Below, one piece after another: positions 25,647 through 39,200 of a stretch of DNA of 64,000 bases. The stretch spans positions 37,680,588 to 37,744,587 of the forward strand of contig NC_056534.1 in the NCBI RefSeq assembly GCF_910596095.1. The letters are read 5' to 3'. The translations under genes and the position numbers were made by a program. Position 1 is the stretch's first letter, and each line of letters begins with the position of its first letter. The stretch comes from Thunnus maccoyii (lineage: Eukaryota > Chordata > Actinopteri > Scombriformes > Scombridae). The notes beneath the pieces are model-generated. The model did no database searches and was not told where the DNA came from. It worked only from the letters and a program-made list of their open reading frames with translations.

Positions 25647-28600
25647 GTATGTAATGTTCAATTGCTGTGAAATAATCTGAACAATTCAGTATTCTTAAGA
25701 TCTTTATCTTATCGTCCCACAAGAGGAAACAATAAGGCAGCATAAAAATATTTTTTTAAAAACATATTCCATATAAATTCCTGGCTTTTCTGATGCTCAC
25801 ACTCGGCAACAAGTCGAGTAATTTTACTTACAAATAATAATATATTGTTTTAAAGAATCGTTCAACATTTTTGGAAATATCCAATTAATTTGTGAAAACG
25901 ACACATAGTTGTGCCACACTGCTTGTTGGCCAGGAGCAGCGACTTCCTGAAGTTCTGTCGTCACCGTGAGGCTGTCAGGTGACCAGCAGAGACTCCAGAT
26001 ATCACGTGTTCAGCGGTAGCGCGAGGCCAGCTGTGTCCACCTGTCTCCAGTCTTTGTGCTAAGCTAAGCTAATCAGCGTTAGACCAATGCAAGGGTGGTG
26101 GTGAGCTGCTTTGGGTAGCTGTGATACATGAAATATGATACAGGATACTCAGTTTGAGTAATAGATCAATGAGTTTGAATGCTGACACTATTTAACACAA
26201 TTTTTGTTCCTGGGTAGTAGGTGTTATTTACTAATTGTTTATGCCTAAAAAGTACAGAAAATAGCTCTTATTTCCTTTGTCTTTGTGACCAGGACAGTCA
26301 TATTTTGAAACTTACCTATTTCTAATGGGGAAATGGGTGAATTTGCACATTTTCATTCACATATAGTCAGAAAAAACAACATATGAATCAAAATTAACAA
26401 GTTTTATGTTAAAATTATACAAAAGTGATGAAAAAAGATTTAGAAGTGAGTAGTTTTTCCAGATTTACGATTGTACTGTCAACCCCCAAATATAGTCTGC
26501 TATCATCCCATCCGGTTATTCATATGTTGTTTGAAGGGATTAACAGCTATTTTCCATACATTTTAGGCATAAGCAATTAGTAAATAACACTTACTACCCA
26601 GGAACAAAAAACAAGTAAAAATTTGTTATCAGAGACCAAAACACAGAAGTTTACAACTCTGGAAAGTTAATCCTCTGGCAATTAGCAAACTAAAATGTTG
26701 CTGAAATGTAGAAATACATTGTTCATGTTACAAAGTAATCTACCAGGAATGTGTGTTTGCACGTATTTGATTTGTCACCGGATGACGTCACGTTGAGCCA
26801 GGTTCAACTTTTTTTTTTCACACAGAGCTAAAGATATCTGGCTGCTGGCTGTGGCTTCATATTTAGCGTACAGATATGATCAGGCATCTATCTTTTCTTT
26901 CTTCTTTTCTTGCAAGAATGCAGATAAGTACATTTCCCAAAATGTTGACCTATTCCTTTAAGTTTGCAATAATTTAAACAGTTTGATAAATACGATCCCA
27001 GATCACATTAACTTCAATATTTGTTTTCCTGATGCTCATGATCAGCAGAGTCTAGTTATGTTCCCAGTGTACGTAGTTTTACGTCAGAATTACACATCAC
27101 ATATAGAGGTCAAAAAATAAAAGGTCAAGTGGTTTCACTTGACCACTGAATACAACACATCTAATAAAACTAAACCACACTGAATTGATGATGTCAACCT
27201 ACAATACAATCACCAAGTGAAACTACTGTGGAGGTGGTAGAAGAATAATACAACAAGGTGGCATTTGATTCTGTATCATTAATTAATGAAAGCTCATTAC
27301 AGTCCTCAGGGAATGGCCTGTAATCTGATACACTCATATGACATGTGCAAACACGTACCCTCAGACAACACTGAACCACTTGACTTAAACTATACTTCAT
27401 CATTGAGAAACGTTTGTTTTTATTGCAGCTAGAACTGAAATGTTGAATTTATAATCTGAAAACAAAAGATGAGACTTTAATGTCTTTAAATCTGCACACA
27501 GTCAAGAGATCAACATTTAAATCAAGTAAAAACTTCTGTCGTCCGTCTGGTAATGAGAAGTCGAACTGAAGAAGGGATCAAGATAAAGATGAGAACGAAG
27601 TTGAGTAGGCGGTTCTGGTAATGCAAAAGCACTAGAGCAATGAAATAATGATGAGCATGACCAGAGACTAGCTTGAGTTACGTCCTGTGCAGTCTAAATA
27701 TATTGGCTTAGCTGAACGAATGGAGAGAAGCAGGAGAGCAACTGAAAGCCTTGACAGCAGAAGGACGGCGAGTCGTCACAGTAAGTGAAATACGTCTCAT
27801 TGTTTGGTCGGATATATGTTAGTGTCTACGGGTATAATTGAGTTGTTTTGTCTTGTATTTCCTTTAAAATATATAAAATGAGATACAGCAGATGTCAAGT
27901 AGTTGCAGTGTTATGCTTTTGTTGGCGTGTGATTCTGTGGCTGTATCATATAAAACTTAAATGTGATTATATCAAAATATGCTATTTGATAAAAGGATAA
28001 AAAAAAATCTAAATGTACATATATAATTTACAGAAACAATCAAATCAAACTGCTGCAACTGTCTCTGTTATCAAATTGACAACTGTGACTCTTTAGATTT
28101 GATCTCATTTCATGAAATTGTTTAAAATACTCAGAGATGATCAAAATGCTTAAAACTGTGTTCCTGTGCTCCACAAACCAGGAAGCTGATGATGATGATG
28201 ATTGCTCCCTGTCCGAGGTGACCACAAGTGCCAGCAGCAGCAGTGATGACGTCAGCGGTGGTTGGACCTACGAGTGGAGTCTGGTCTACAGTCTGAGTCC
28301 TGAGTGGGAACTTGATATCTGTGACACTGACATACAATCCAGGTGACTGTATCCTGTAGCTTGATTTCAGAAACACTTACCAAGAACAGGCTCTCTGAGC
28401 AGTGAGCACATAGGCTATTTACCATGAAACATCACACGTTCACACAGAAAGAGACGCCTGTTTGTCTGAGAATCACTGACTGAGCTGCTTAACGTTAGCT
28501 TTGAAGCACATAACTTAGTTTGATTGTACATCACAAGTAATCTGCAGTAGAAAATGTTCTAATAAGACATTAAGTGTGTGTGTTTGTGAAAGCTATGGAG

Positions 28601-31600
28601 CATTTTAGCTTCTTTTAGTTCATTGTTTAAAGCTCAAAACTTTATGTTCAGTCTCAGTGCTTCCATCAACTTATTTCAACTCATACCAGGCGGCTGATTT
28701 CAGCAAAAAAGCTCTGGATCTTATGCTATCTAACCTTCCCAGCATCAAAGTTAGCAACTAGCTGGTGAACATGATGCAGCATTTAGCAGCTAAGGCACCA
28801 GATATTTCCCTCAGGGGTTGGCAGAGACCAGAAACAGAGCTAAAAGGAGAGTGACTATTGGACTTAGATTCATCAGTGGACAAGGACTGGGATAAGGATA
28901 AGGATACAGGATAAGGCTGGCTCTTTTTCTATATTTTTCTTCTTGTCAACAAATCTCATGTGCAGATCCAACTGATCCTACTGAAAAGTATTGTGTGTGC
29001 ATCCAAAGCCTGATATATCATATTCCTCTGTGCCGTAGACTCCCTTTGTTGACCAAAAACTATTAAAAATATGTCAGTGAGTCACACCACTGCACTGGGA
29101 GACATGTTCTATGACAGCCACAAATACAAGAGGTACATTTTTAGATTTTTCTCATTTCCATACCCAGAAATCCTGAGCTGACTGCAATCTGCACACATTA
29201 GGCTCACGTCTAACAATAAAGCTGGTTTGGTTCATGATGCTTCATATCAAAGGATGACAAAAGCACAAGAGGGACAAAAGATCTAAATGTGGCAACGCCA
29301 GCTTTGCATTGATGCAGCACTCACTCACTGGTGTTTAGGTGGTAGTTTGCATTTCACCTGTAAATTTTATTTGGAAAAATAGGGCAAATCTAATGGATTA
29401 CCATTGTGCTGTTTCCTGTTGCAGCCCTGCTTTTTTATTAAGATCAGACTGGGTGCATTTGTACAGAAAATGGTTTGAAAAAAGATCAAAACATCTGCAC
29501 ACTTATCTCCATTGCAAACTCCCAATTTTTTGTCTGTGCTTTCAGTCACATAGACCATCATCAGAGCCTTGTACAGCTTTAAAATTAAAAAATTCTGTTC
29601 ATTGGGGTGGGCTGTCAAACTGGAGAGGGAGGCCTTTCAGATATGGCTGGCCCAGGGGTCTCCTGAAGCAGCAGATGGGTATGAAGGGCCAAAAGGGAAG
29701 CAGCTCAGGTGGTTGCTGAAGCAAAAACCCAGGTGTGGGAGGAGTTCAGGGAGGCCATGGAGAAGGACCTCCAGTTGGCCTCAGAGAAGCTCTGGCAAAC
29801 CGTCAGGTGACTCAGGAAGAGGAAGCAGGGTTTAGCCCAGGCTGTTTTCAGCAGGGGTGGAGGGCTGCTGACCTTGACTGGGGACATTGTCAGATGGCGG
29901 AAGGAACACTTTGAGGATCTTCTAAACCCGCCGACATGCCCTCTATGGAGGAAGCAGAGTTGGATGACTTGGGGGAAGCCTCATTCATATCCCTGGCAGT
30001 GATCTCTGAGGTTCTTCTCTGCTTTTTGCAGATGATGTGGTTCTGTTGGCCTCAACACACCATGACCTCCATCAGGCACTGGGATGGTTTGCAGCCAAAT
30101 GTGAAGCAGCTGAGATGAGAGTCAGCATGTCCAAATCTAAGGACATGGCGCTCTGCTGGAAAAAGGTGGACTGCTCCCTCTGGGTTGGGAGTGAGTTGCT
30201 GTCCCAAGTGAAGGAATTCAAATATCTTGGTGTCTTGTTCACAAGTGAAGGTATGAGGTTGAGGACATGAGGTTGACAGGTGGATCAGTGAAGCATCAGC
30301 AGTAATGTGGGTGTTGTACTTGACCATTGTGAAGGCAAAGCTCTCAATTTACCTTTCAGTCTATGTCCCAACCTTCAGCCTAGGTCACAAGCTTTGGGAA
30401 TGAGTTTCCTTCGGAGAGTGTCTGGGCTCAGCGTTAGAGATAGGGTGAGGAGCTTGGACATTTGGGGGGAGCTTGGAGTAGAGCCGCTGCTCCTTCGCAT
30501 CGAAAGGAGCCAGCTGAGGTGGTTTGGGCATCTGGTAAGGATGCCTCCTGTACGACTCCCTCTAGAGGTGTACCAGGCACGTCGAACTGGTAGGAGACCC
30601 TGGGGCAGACCCAGAATATGCTGGAGGGACTACATATCTCTTCTGGCCTGGGAATGCCTTGGTATCCCCCAGGAGGAGCTGGAGGGTGTTGCTGGGGTGA
30701 AGGATGTCTGGGTTTCTTTACTCAGTCTGATGCCAGCCTGTCCCGGTCCCGGATAAGTGGCGGAAAATAGATGGATGGATCTTTATCATCACATCAAATC
30801 AATTTTTAAATACTCTATAACCATCTCGGGCCTTCTGGCTGTTCAGTAAATGTACAGTATTTCACAATTGATCAGCCCCCTCACCTATATGTCTGACAAC
30901 TGGCTGTGTACTTCCTCCTTCAGCTCTCCAAATCAGTGGGACTGTCCAGAGAGGAGTAGATCCCTCAGCGCAGAGAGGCACCAAAGAGATATGACCCGGT
31001 TGGACCCTTCTCCTCACCGTGGCACTGAAAGCTCCTGGATGGATGAGAGGAGGGGCAGAAACCAGTCCCGCCGGGCATCAGGTCAGTCACTGATAAACAC
31101 TGCACCCTAAAACTTTAAACTTCCAATCTGTCACATAAAAGCAAAGCAGAGAAAGTCATCCATGATGTTTGTGCTCATACTCTTTGACAGGTTTTGGAAT
31201 AATCACAGGCTTGTTTGATTTTCAGAGTCCAGAAGAGACAGAGAACAGGAGAGCAGCTACCTCTCTCCTGACAGAAGGGCTGATGGTGAGCGTCAGGAAA
31301 TCAATAAACGGCAATATCGTTACTATGAAAGGGGGCATCCCCTCCCCAGCAATTATGTTCCGGAGCCCAAAGCCACTGTCCCCTACAGGAACGTCAACCT
31401 TGGTGTACCCTCACAGCGGAGAAACCTAGAGACATATATGCTGGAAAGTTGGAGAAGTGAATCCCCACAGAGGTACACGTACCACTCCAACTTCAGACGA
31501 GGAACTGACTCTCAGATGAATTCTCCAACACGTCACAGCTCTGTAAGCCCTGACCGATACAAGTTAACTGAATCTCCTTTGAGACACCAGAGAAGGAGCT

Positions 31601-34600
31601 CCCTCTCCAGGAGTCAGACTAGATCTCACGTCTCATCTCATGGCTCCTCTCACTTTCCATCACACGGTCCTTCTCGGCGTACATCAGGCAGATCCAGTCC
31701 GTCTCGCAGGAGAGGGTCTATTGGCTCTCAGGCTGCCTCACCCTCTAGAGTCACTCCTTCTCACAAGCGCACAGATTCCCTCCATTTACAGAATGGTGAA
31801 TATGAAGCACAAAAGGGATGCAGCCGAGAGTCAGGGAGTCCATCACAAGCTTCAAACAAACACAGTTTGGACTCTGAGAAGCTGTATAGGAACCTGGAGT
31901 CTATCTCCCGCCGTGTCTCCTCAGCCATTCAGCAGAACTCATACAAGGGATCTCAAGCATCTCCTCGAACTAGAACAGCTGTCAACAGCTCGGTCAACAC
32001 TCGTTCACACAACAGCCGTGAGGTATCACCATCTAGGGATGGCTACGGTACACACAGCCACACCCCACAGAGGGAGCTCTGCTCCAGAGACAGCAGACTC
32101 AGCCCTTCTCAAGCCTCCTGGAAGGGGTCCTCACACTCCATACTCAGCCTCCCACCTTCATGTGGTTCCTCCACATCGAGACAGGGTGCAGACTCTCAGG
32201 TGCTTGGTGGTTCACTGTCCCATGTTGCAATCACAGAAACTGATAAGGGCAATGAGGGAAATGTTCGAGTCATCGGTGACAGAAGCAGGAGCAACATAAG
32301 GCGAGGGATGGAGGCCCTGCTGATCTCTGAACCCAGGAAGGATACAGTGGAAGTAGAGGAGGTAAATGAGACAACTAAGAATATTATATAATCATTTTAA
32401 CAAATGAATTGTTTGCAAGATAGGCCTTTTGAGGTGCATCATCTTGTTTTCAAGAGGGTCCTATAAAGTTTTTACATTTTACAAACTACAGGAAAAAACA
32501 CAAGAAAAAAACATGATAAATTATAAATAAAAGCAACAATAAAATCAATAATTTTCAGCTGATAACAACATAATGATTATGATTATTTTTAGCATATTAC
32601 CCAATCCATATATCACCCCAACTTAACCGCTTTACATACAGTTCTCCCTTCTGTTTCCCTTTAAGTGGCTTTAAAGGACAGGTTCACATTTTTTGAAGTC
32701 TGACCTAAAATAATAGTCAGATGTCCAAATGAACACTGACACATGTTTCCTCCTGTTCATACTGGCCATCAGAAGATCCCTTCATAATGCACTTTCAATG
32801 CAAAGTGATGGGGGCCAAAATCCACAGTCCACAGTCCTCCTTCTGTGCAAAAAATGTATTTAAAAGTTTATTTGAAACTAATATGCAGCCATTCAAATTA
32901 GTCAAATCAAGTCAATATCTTTCAAAGTTTGTTACTATACTTCCACCGCAGCTCAACAGAAAAACACTGTCTGAGGAAACACAAAGATGACATTTGATGC
33001 TAAAAAGCCTGTAAATATGGCAGATATCCACCTTATATGACTAACTCGGACTGCTAAAGTCTCATATAAGCTTCATGTAAACTTTTAAATGCATTTTTAC
33101 ACAAAATGAACAGCGAGGAAAACCTTTTTCAATGTTCATATGGACACGTGACTGTTGTTTTAAGACAGTTTTGAAAAACTGTGTACCTATCCTTTAATGT
33201 GTGGCGATAAATTGATCCAATCAAACAAAACCTTATAACAGAAAGCTTTTTTTTGTACCTGTTTTTATAGAAACTAAGGGAATAGAAAGGCAGAGCCAAC
33301 CTGAGTATATTAACAAATACACTGAGGTATATGTGTTAATGCTGGTAAAACTTTCTGTTTCTGAGGTGGTGATGACGATGGAGGACTACATAATGCTGGC
33401 TGATATTCCAAAAATCCAGCTGGAGTCAGAAGAAGAGTTTCCAACACTGAGGAGGCGGAACCAGAGTCCCAGCCCATGCAGGGACCAGAGGCTCAGGACA
33501 CCCAGGTAAAAAAAGTAAACTGAAACACCTTTAATTTAAGTATACTCAGTACTGTATACTGCACTCATGATTAATGCACTTAAAGTGTGCTATTTTTGAT
33601 GTACTAATAATGTACTTAATATACTGGTGATATACAATTAATGCAATTAAAAATACACTGAAACACTTGAAGTTGTATTGCTTATTAGTATTTCAAGTAC
33701 ACTGATGTACATCTTGAGGAATAATATATATTTTATATATATTTTTCAGGCACTTAGAATTGGCACCAAATCTAATAATGTACTCATTGATATGTCATCA
33801 GTATATTTCAAGCATATTTGAGTATACTTAATTTTTACCTGGACACACAGGTTGGTAGAAGCGTATATATGGGACTGTATGATATAGTGGATTCACAGAT
33901 AGTCATGACAGAAGTCCCACAAGTTTGCATTTATTCTGCATTCCTACTGTACGTGTCTCTTTAAACACTTCCTTTGGTGGCTGGGAGATAAGTGGCGCAG
34001 CAAGTACAAAAAGAAGACTCAAAAGACTTTGAAGATTTTTTTTTTCTTACCATAAGTAATTGCTTCAGTTACGGCCAAACGAAAGAAGCGTGCTGTTTAG
34101 CAGAGGTATGTCAAAGTTCAATAAGATGAAAAGGATGAAAATCAGTCTCATAGTGTGTTAGTTAATTAGTTATTTGGTTAGTTTCGTTTATTATCCTTTC
34201 AGAAATTCCTTGCGTGTCAAGTTCATGTTGTGTGTCGAAGATTTTATTTGCTTTATTCACTTTTGGTTCTGAAGGTATCAAGAGGAAATAGACATCTACA
34301 GTTCAAGGCTGGAGTCAGATGAGAGAGGAAGAGGCAGAGAGAGAGGCCGAGACAGACGAGAGAAATGTCGGGACTCTGAGAGTGGACGATCATCTCGAAG
34401 ACAGTCAACAGCATCTCTTCACACACAGGTACAATTAAGTTATGGGGGACACCTTTACCATAAAGTACAACTAAATTTGTAATCCTGACTGTTCATTCTA
34501 TCCAAGAGTTCAGATAATCAAAGCAGGAAGCAAAGATCTTCAGAGGCGAAGGAGCGAGCTCCTCTTGAACGTCCGCAGACACAGGTGAGCATAGTCCCAT

Positions 34601-36199
34601 GACTTCCTGCATCTGTATGAATCACATGAGTGTTTGGAGGAAAATGGGTCATTCATACATTCATTCTAAAGCAGCTCCTTGATATTTATTTCAGCTCTTT
34701 TACCCCAGGCACCCCTCTAACAGAAGCACCTTGCACAAAAAAGCCATTAGTTAGCACTCCATGTTTAAGGGCAGCATGTTCATTTGATTTATCATCTTTA
34801 TTAATAGATTCTAGGATGGTTCAAGTCGATGTATCCTGCAGTCTCAGCGCTGCTGTTTCATGCTTTAAAACTGCTGAGCCAGCAAACAGAGAGGGATGGA
34901 TGATCACAGAGGGAAACATTCAAAATGTGTTATTTCCGTTTATTGAATCACATGCAACTGCACAAACATTTGTAGTAGTTCAGAAACACTCACATAGTGT
35001 AACAAGAGCATCATGTGACCTGATGATGATTTGTGACTTCCTCATTTCATCTCACATTATGCTTTTTTTTTCTTTCTTTCTCAATCTCTCTCTGTTTCCT
35101 TCTCCCTCATAATATAAACGCCGGACACCATCCATCATGCATCGTGAGTATTGTCTGTATTTTGTGCTAAAATGCTCCAACAGCACCTGTTTACTATCAA
35201 GTCCTTCTGAGCTCAATTCTTCTTTCTCTTCCTGTTTCTAAGCACCTTAAAATGATCACAGTCATAAAAACTACACCTCTTCCTTTTTTATGTTCCCATT
35301 CTGTATTATATTTCCTATTTTAACAGGCTTTAATGCTTTGTCTGCCTCTCTGTTCTACTCTCAATGACGTGGTTATCTCGCAGAGACAGAAGCTGTTCGC
35401 GTGCTAGTGACAGTTCCCATTTCCGCTTGTTTCACAGACAAGTGCGAGGCAAAGCGCCACAGAATGCCTTCTCATGCTTACTCGTAATACTTTAATTGCA
35501 GATGTTGTGACTTGAAGGGCTGGATGTCCAGACTGGATGAACATGGCAAGGTAAAAAGAAGATTTTGTAATATTTATTCTAATTAATTCAATTACTTGAA
35601 TTTCCTGCTCTAATTCTTGTTGCAACCACAATCTCAGTACAAAACACCAAGAAGGAGACTCGACCCATAAACTATCCATGAAGGAGTCCACATTTACTAG
35701 TAGTGATAATACTATTAGATGTGTTTTATTCATGCACCACTAATTAATTTGATGTTGAATATCCTTACTGTGTCTTTTTTCTCAGTGGAGGAAACACTGG
35801 TTTGTTCTGATTGATGCTTCACTGAGGTACTACAGAGACTCAGAGGCTGAGGAGGTAAAATATGACTCTGTATATGACAAAAGGAGACATTTCTGATCAG
35901 TTTTATTTCATTCTTCCTTGATGTAGTGTTTTGGTTATAAGCTGTCTAACTTTAAGCTCTTCTTGTTGTGTTGCAGTCAGACGATTTGGACGGAGAGATC
36001 GACCTGACATCCTGTGTGAACGTATCAGACTGTGATGTGGAGAAGAACTATGGACTGCAGATACAAGTGTGTATTTACTTGTGTTTTGCTCATTGTGTTG
36101 TACAGTACAACCAGACAGATGGACAGTAAGACATCCCCCCCTCACCTCCTCCTTCCCTCATTTCCACATCAATTACATGTTTGGCTGCTTCCTGTTTAA

Positions 36200-36282
<83 letters not shown>

Positions 36283-39200
36283 CTGTCTTTTGATCTCCTC
36301 CAGACAAAGAGGGCAGTGTTCACTCTTTCTGCTATGACCTCCAGAATACGGCGGAACTGGGTGAAGTTACTAAAGCAGGCGATCCATAACAACACACAGT
36401 GAGTCTTAGAGTCTGCTATAAACTATAACCAGCTGCAAAACAAACTGACTTAACTTGTCTGACATGGCCTACATTGCAATACTGTATACAGTCAATACCG
36501 TCTGTTCAATCTCATTTCAATTTGCTAACATAGAAACATAAAATCATGACAAACTATTTAATCACACACATAGAAGCAATATTATAAACATTAAAAATAT
36601 ATTTATGTAAAGATAAAAAAAAATAGATAAATAAAAGATAAATAATAGAAGAGTTAAAGGCAGTGGATGTCCAACACTAAAAAGAAAAATTATATATATA
36701 AAAAAGTGTGTGTGCACATTTATTGGTCTGTACACAGATTAAACTGATTGGTTACGTTGAGTCTTATAGCTTCAGGAATAAAATCAATATATTTCTTCTT
36801 TCGTATATACACACATTTATATGAAAGAAGAAATTACACCAAATAAATCCATTTTTTTGTAATTTATAATTTTTTATTATTTTCTACTCCAATATATGCC
36901 CAGGTATTCAACAATACAATAAATTAATATACAGTGTGTGTACAATATATGTATATATATATACATTTATATACATACATGTACATCTCATATATATACA
37001 TACATACATATGTGTAGGTACTTTTAAGTTCAACTGCACTTGTTGACAAAATAATTTTACTTCAAGGTCCTTTTAGTAGCTATTCTGGAGCTTTTGTTCA
37101 TAATTACTGTAAAATAATAAATAAAACTGCGACTTGGGGTGATTCTTACAGAACCTGCAATCATTTGATCTGTCATAAGATATTATTAATTAATGATAAT
37201 TAGTTTGTACAAATTACAAACAGGACATCCTACATGATGAACATCTGATGTTTATCATGTTATTAAGTTATGATTAAGCAAAATATATTAAAATCTTGAA
37301 TCTAATTAAAAAAAAAAAAAACAGATGTTCCAAAGACCTTAAAATTCCTGAAGACCATGAAGAAATGCAGATGTGAGTGATTGGGTGGTCTGTCTGCAGT
37401 GAAGCCCCTCTATCATCTTTCTTCTGATGTGTAACACTACCCTCCTGTCTTTCCCTCATTCTGCTCTCAGCAAATCAGGCACCGGCAGCGAGAAAAACAA
37501 CCCCCTCTCCCGGAGACCGTCGTCATGCCAACCCCCTGCTCGGTTCACCTGTAAGGACTCCGGCTTTCAACCTCCGAGTTCCTCCACCGCAGCTGCAAAC
37601 TCCCATCAGGCCGACCACCAGCACCAGGCTGCAGACAGGGATCTGGACGCGGACGTGTCTCCGGCCACTCAGAGGGAAGAAGGGGAGGGCTGGGACCGCG
37701 AGCAAGCCAAGCGATTGGAGGAGAGGAACAAGTGGTTTGAGGAGGGGATCCACTTCGGTGAGATGGGAAGCAGGTGGGACTTAATGGAGCTGAAAAAGGG
37801 GAGTATACCTGTGCCTGTAATTGAAACCATGGACTCAGAGGTCAACAGGAAGTGGACAGAATTTGAGAGGCTGTCGTTTAGGGACATGAGCGCGCAGTCT
37901 CTCATTGGAACCCAGGCTTATGAGTCAAGCACCCCACAGCCATCCCAGTCTCTTGTTAGCCCTCAGACTTACCAATCGAGCCCCGGAGAGGCCGAACAGT
38001 CTGTCACCGGGTCGCAAACTGATACATCAAGCTCAAAGGGGGCTCTTCCATCTTTAAACAGTGCCCAAACCATTCAAACAAATAAAGCTGAAGCCCTTCA
38101 GAAGGAGGTAAGAAAGAAATTACATTCACTGCATTAAAACATGTGATGCAACTGTCTTCAGTGCAAGAACATCACGTTGATTTCCAGAAGTGAAAGCCAT
38201 AAGCATGATCCCCACTTCTCTCCATCTCTTCTTTCACTATCTGCAAATCCATCTCCCAGGCCCTCTCTCTTCGAAAGCAAGTGGAGAGCATTAAGAGGGA
38301 GCGCACAGCCATGGGGATAGAGGTGGACAGCCCGTGCAGCCCCGGGGCCCCCTGTAGGGCCAGGCTGGAAGCCATGGAAGCAGCCCATCGGAAAGCACTG
38401 CAGGAGCTGCAGGAGAAGCACACTCAGGAGATCAGGGAGCTGGAGGGAGAGAGAGACAAGATGCTGCAGGAGGAGAGCCAAGCAGCTGCTAAAGGTAAGA
38501 CACAATGTGGTATCAAGCAACGGGTCGGTCACGAGGTACAATGTGATACAAATCCTGCTAAGTTAAGGGCTTGTTTCATTTTAGAAGATAATTTCTGTTT
38601 AGGTGCTTTCAATACTTTAACCATTCTCTCCTGTATATTTTAGATTTTGAACCTCAATCTCCTTATAAATAAACTATTCTCTACTGTTTCTATACTTTAC
38701 ACTGTCATATCAGAAGATGTGACTCTTGCCAAGATGACTGCTTATACCTTTACCTCACAATCCACTCTCTAGCAGTCCAAATGCTACTGTTTTCTTTATA
38801 TATAAAAACACTTTTATTCATATGCAAGACACTGATTGATTAACTGCAATCTTTTACAATCAGAGGAGCCTCTGTGGAGGTTTTAAATATCTGGGATTTG
38901 TGACTTTAACTTCAGAGAAATGCTATTAATATATATATTAAAAAAAAAACATGTAAAGATTACAGCAGAGAATATTAGTCATAAAATTAAAAGGAATTTA
39001 CAGAAAAACAAAAGAGAACTACGACTTAAATAGCAAAAACAAAGCTTTCTATATTGTAAGTGATCCTTGCCAACCATTGAAAATCAAATTTGAGGTTTTA
39101 CCCTCAAGGATGTGTTATAGACAAGCAAGAGCCGACGAGATATGTACAGCAAACTGCACTTTCCAAATGTAATATATATATAATAGAATATGAACTGTAT

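Noticed and set aside
27660-27780. ATG exon [20 protein letters not shown] with a GTAAGTG donor
   Set aside because: It ends in phase 1 and joining to 28182, 29040 or 30924 meets a stop or the wrong frame; at most a 5' UTR exon.
31640-32299. 219-codon ORF in the +1 frame of the large triobp exon
   Set aside because: The other frame joins neighbouring exons in phase; this one is a compositional shadow of Ser/Arg-rich coding sequence.
35384-35406. Possible triobp mini-exon after CTCGCAG at 35383
   Set aside because: Its acceptor is good, but no donor gives the phase 2 needed before 35502.
35404-35733. 109-codon minus-strand ORF
   Set aside because: Antisense to a triobp PH-domain exon and introns.
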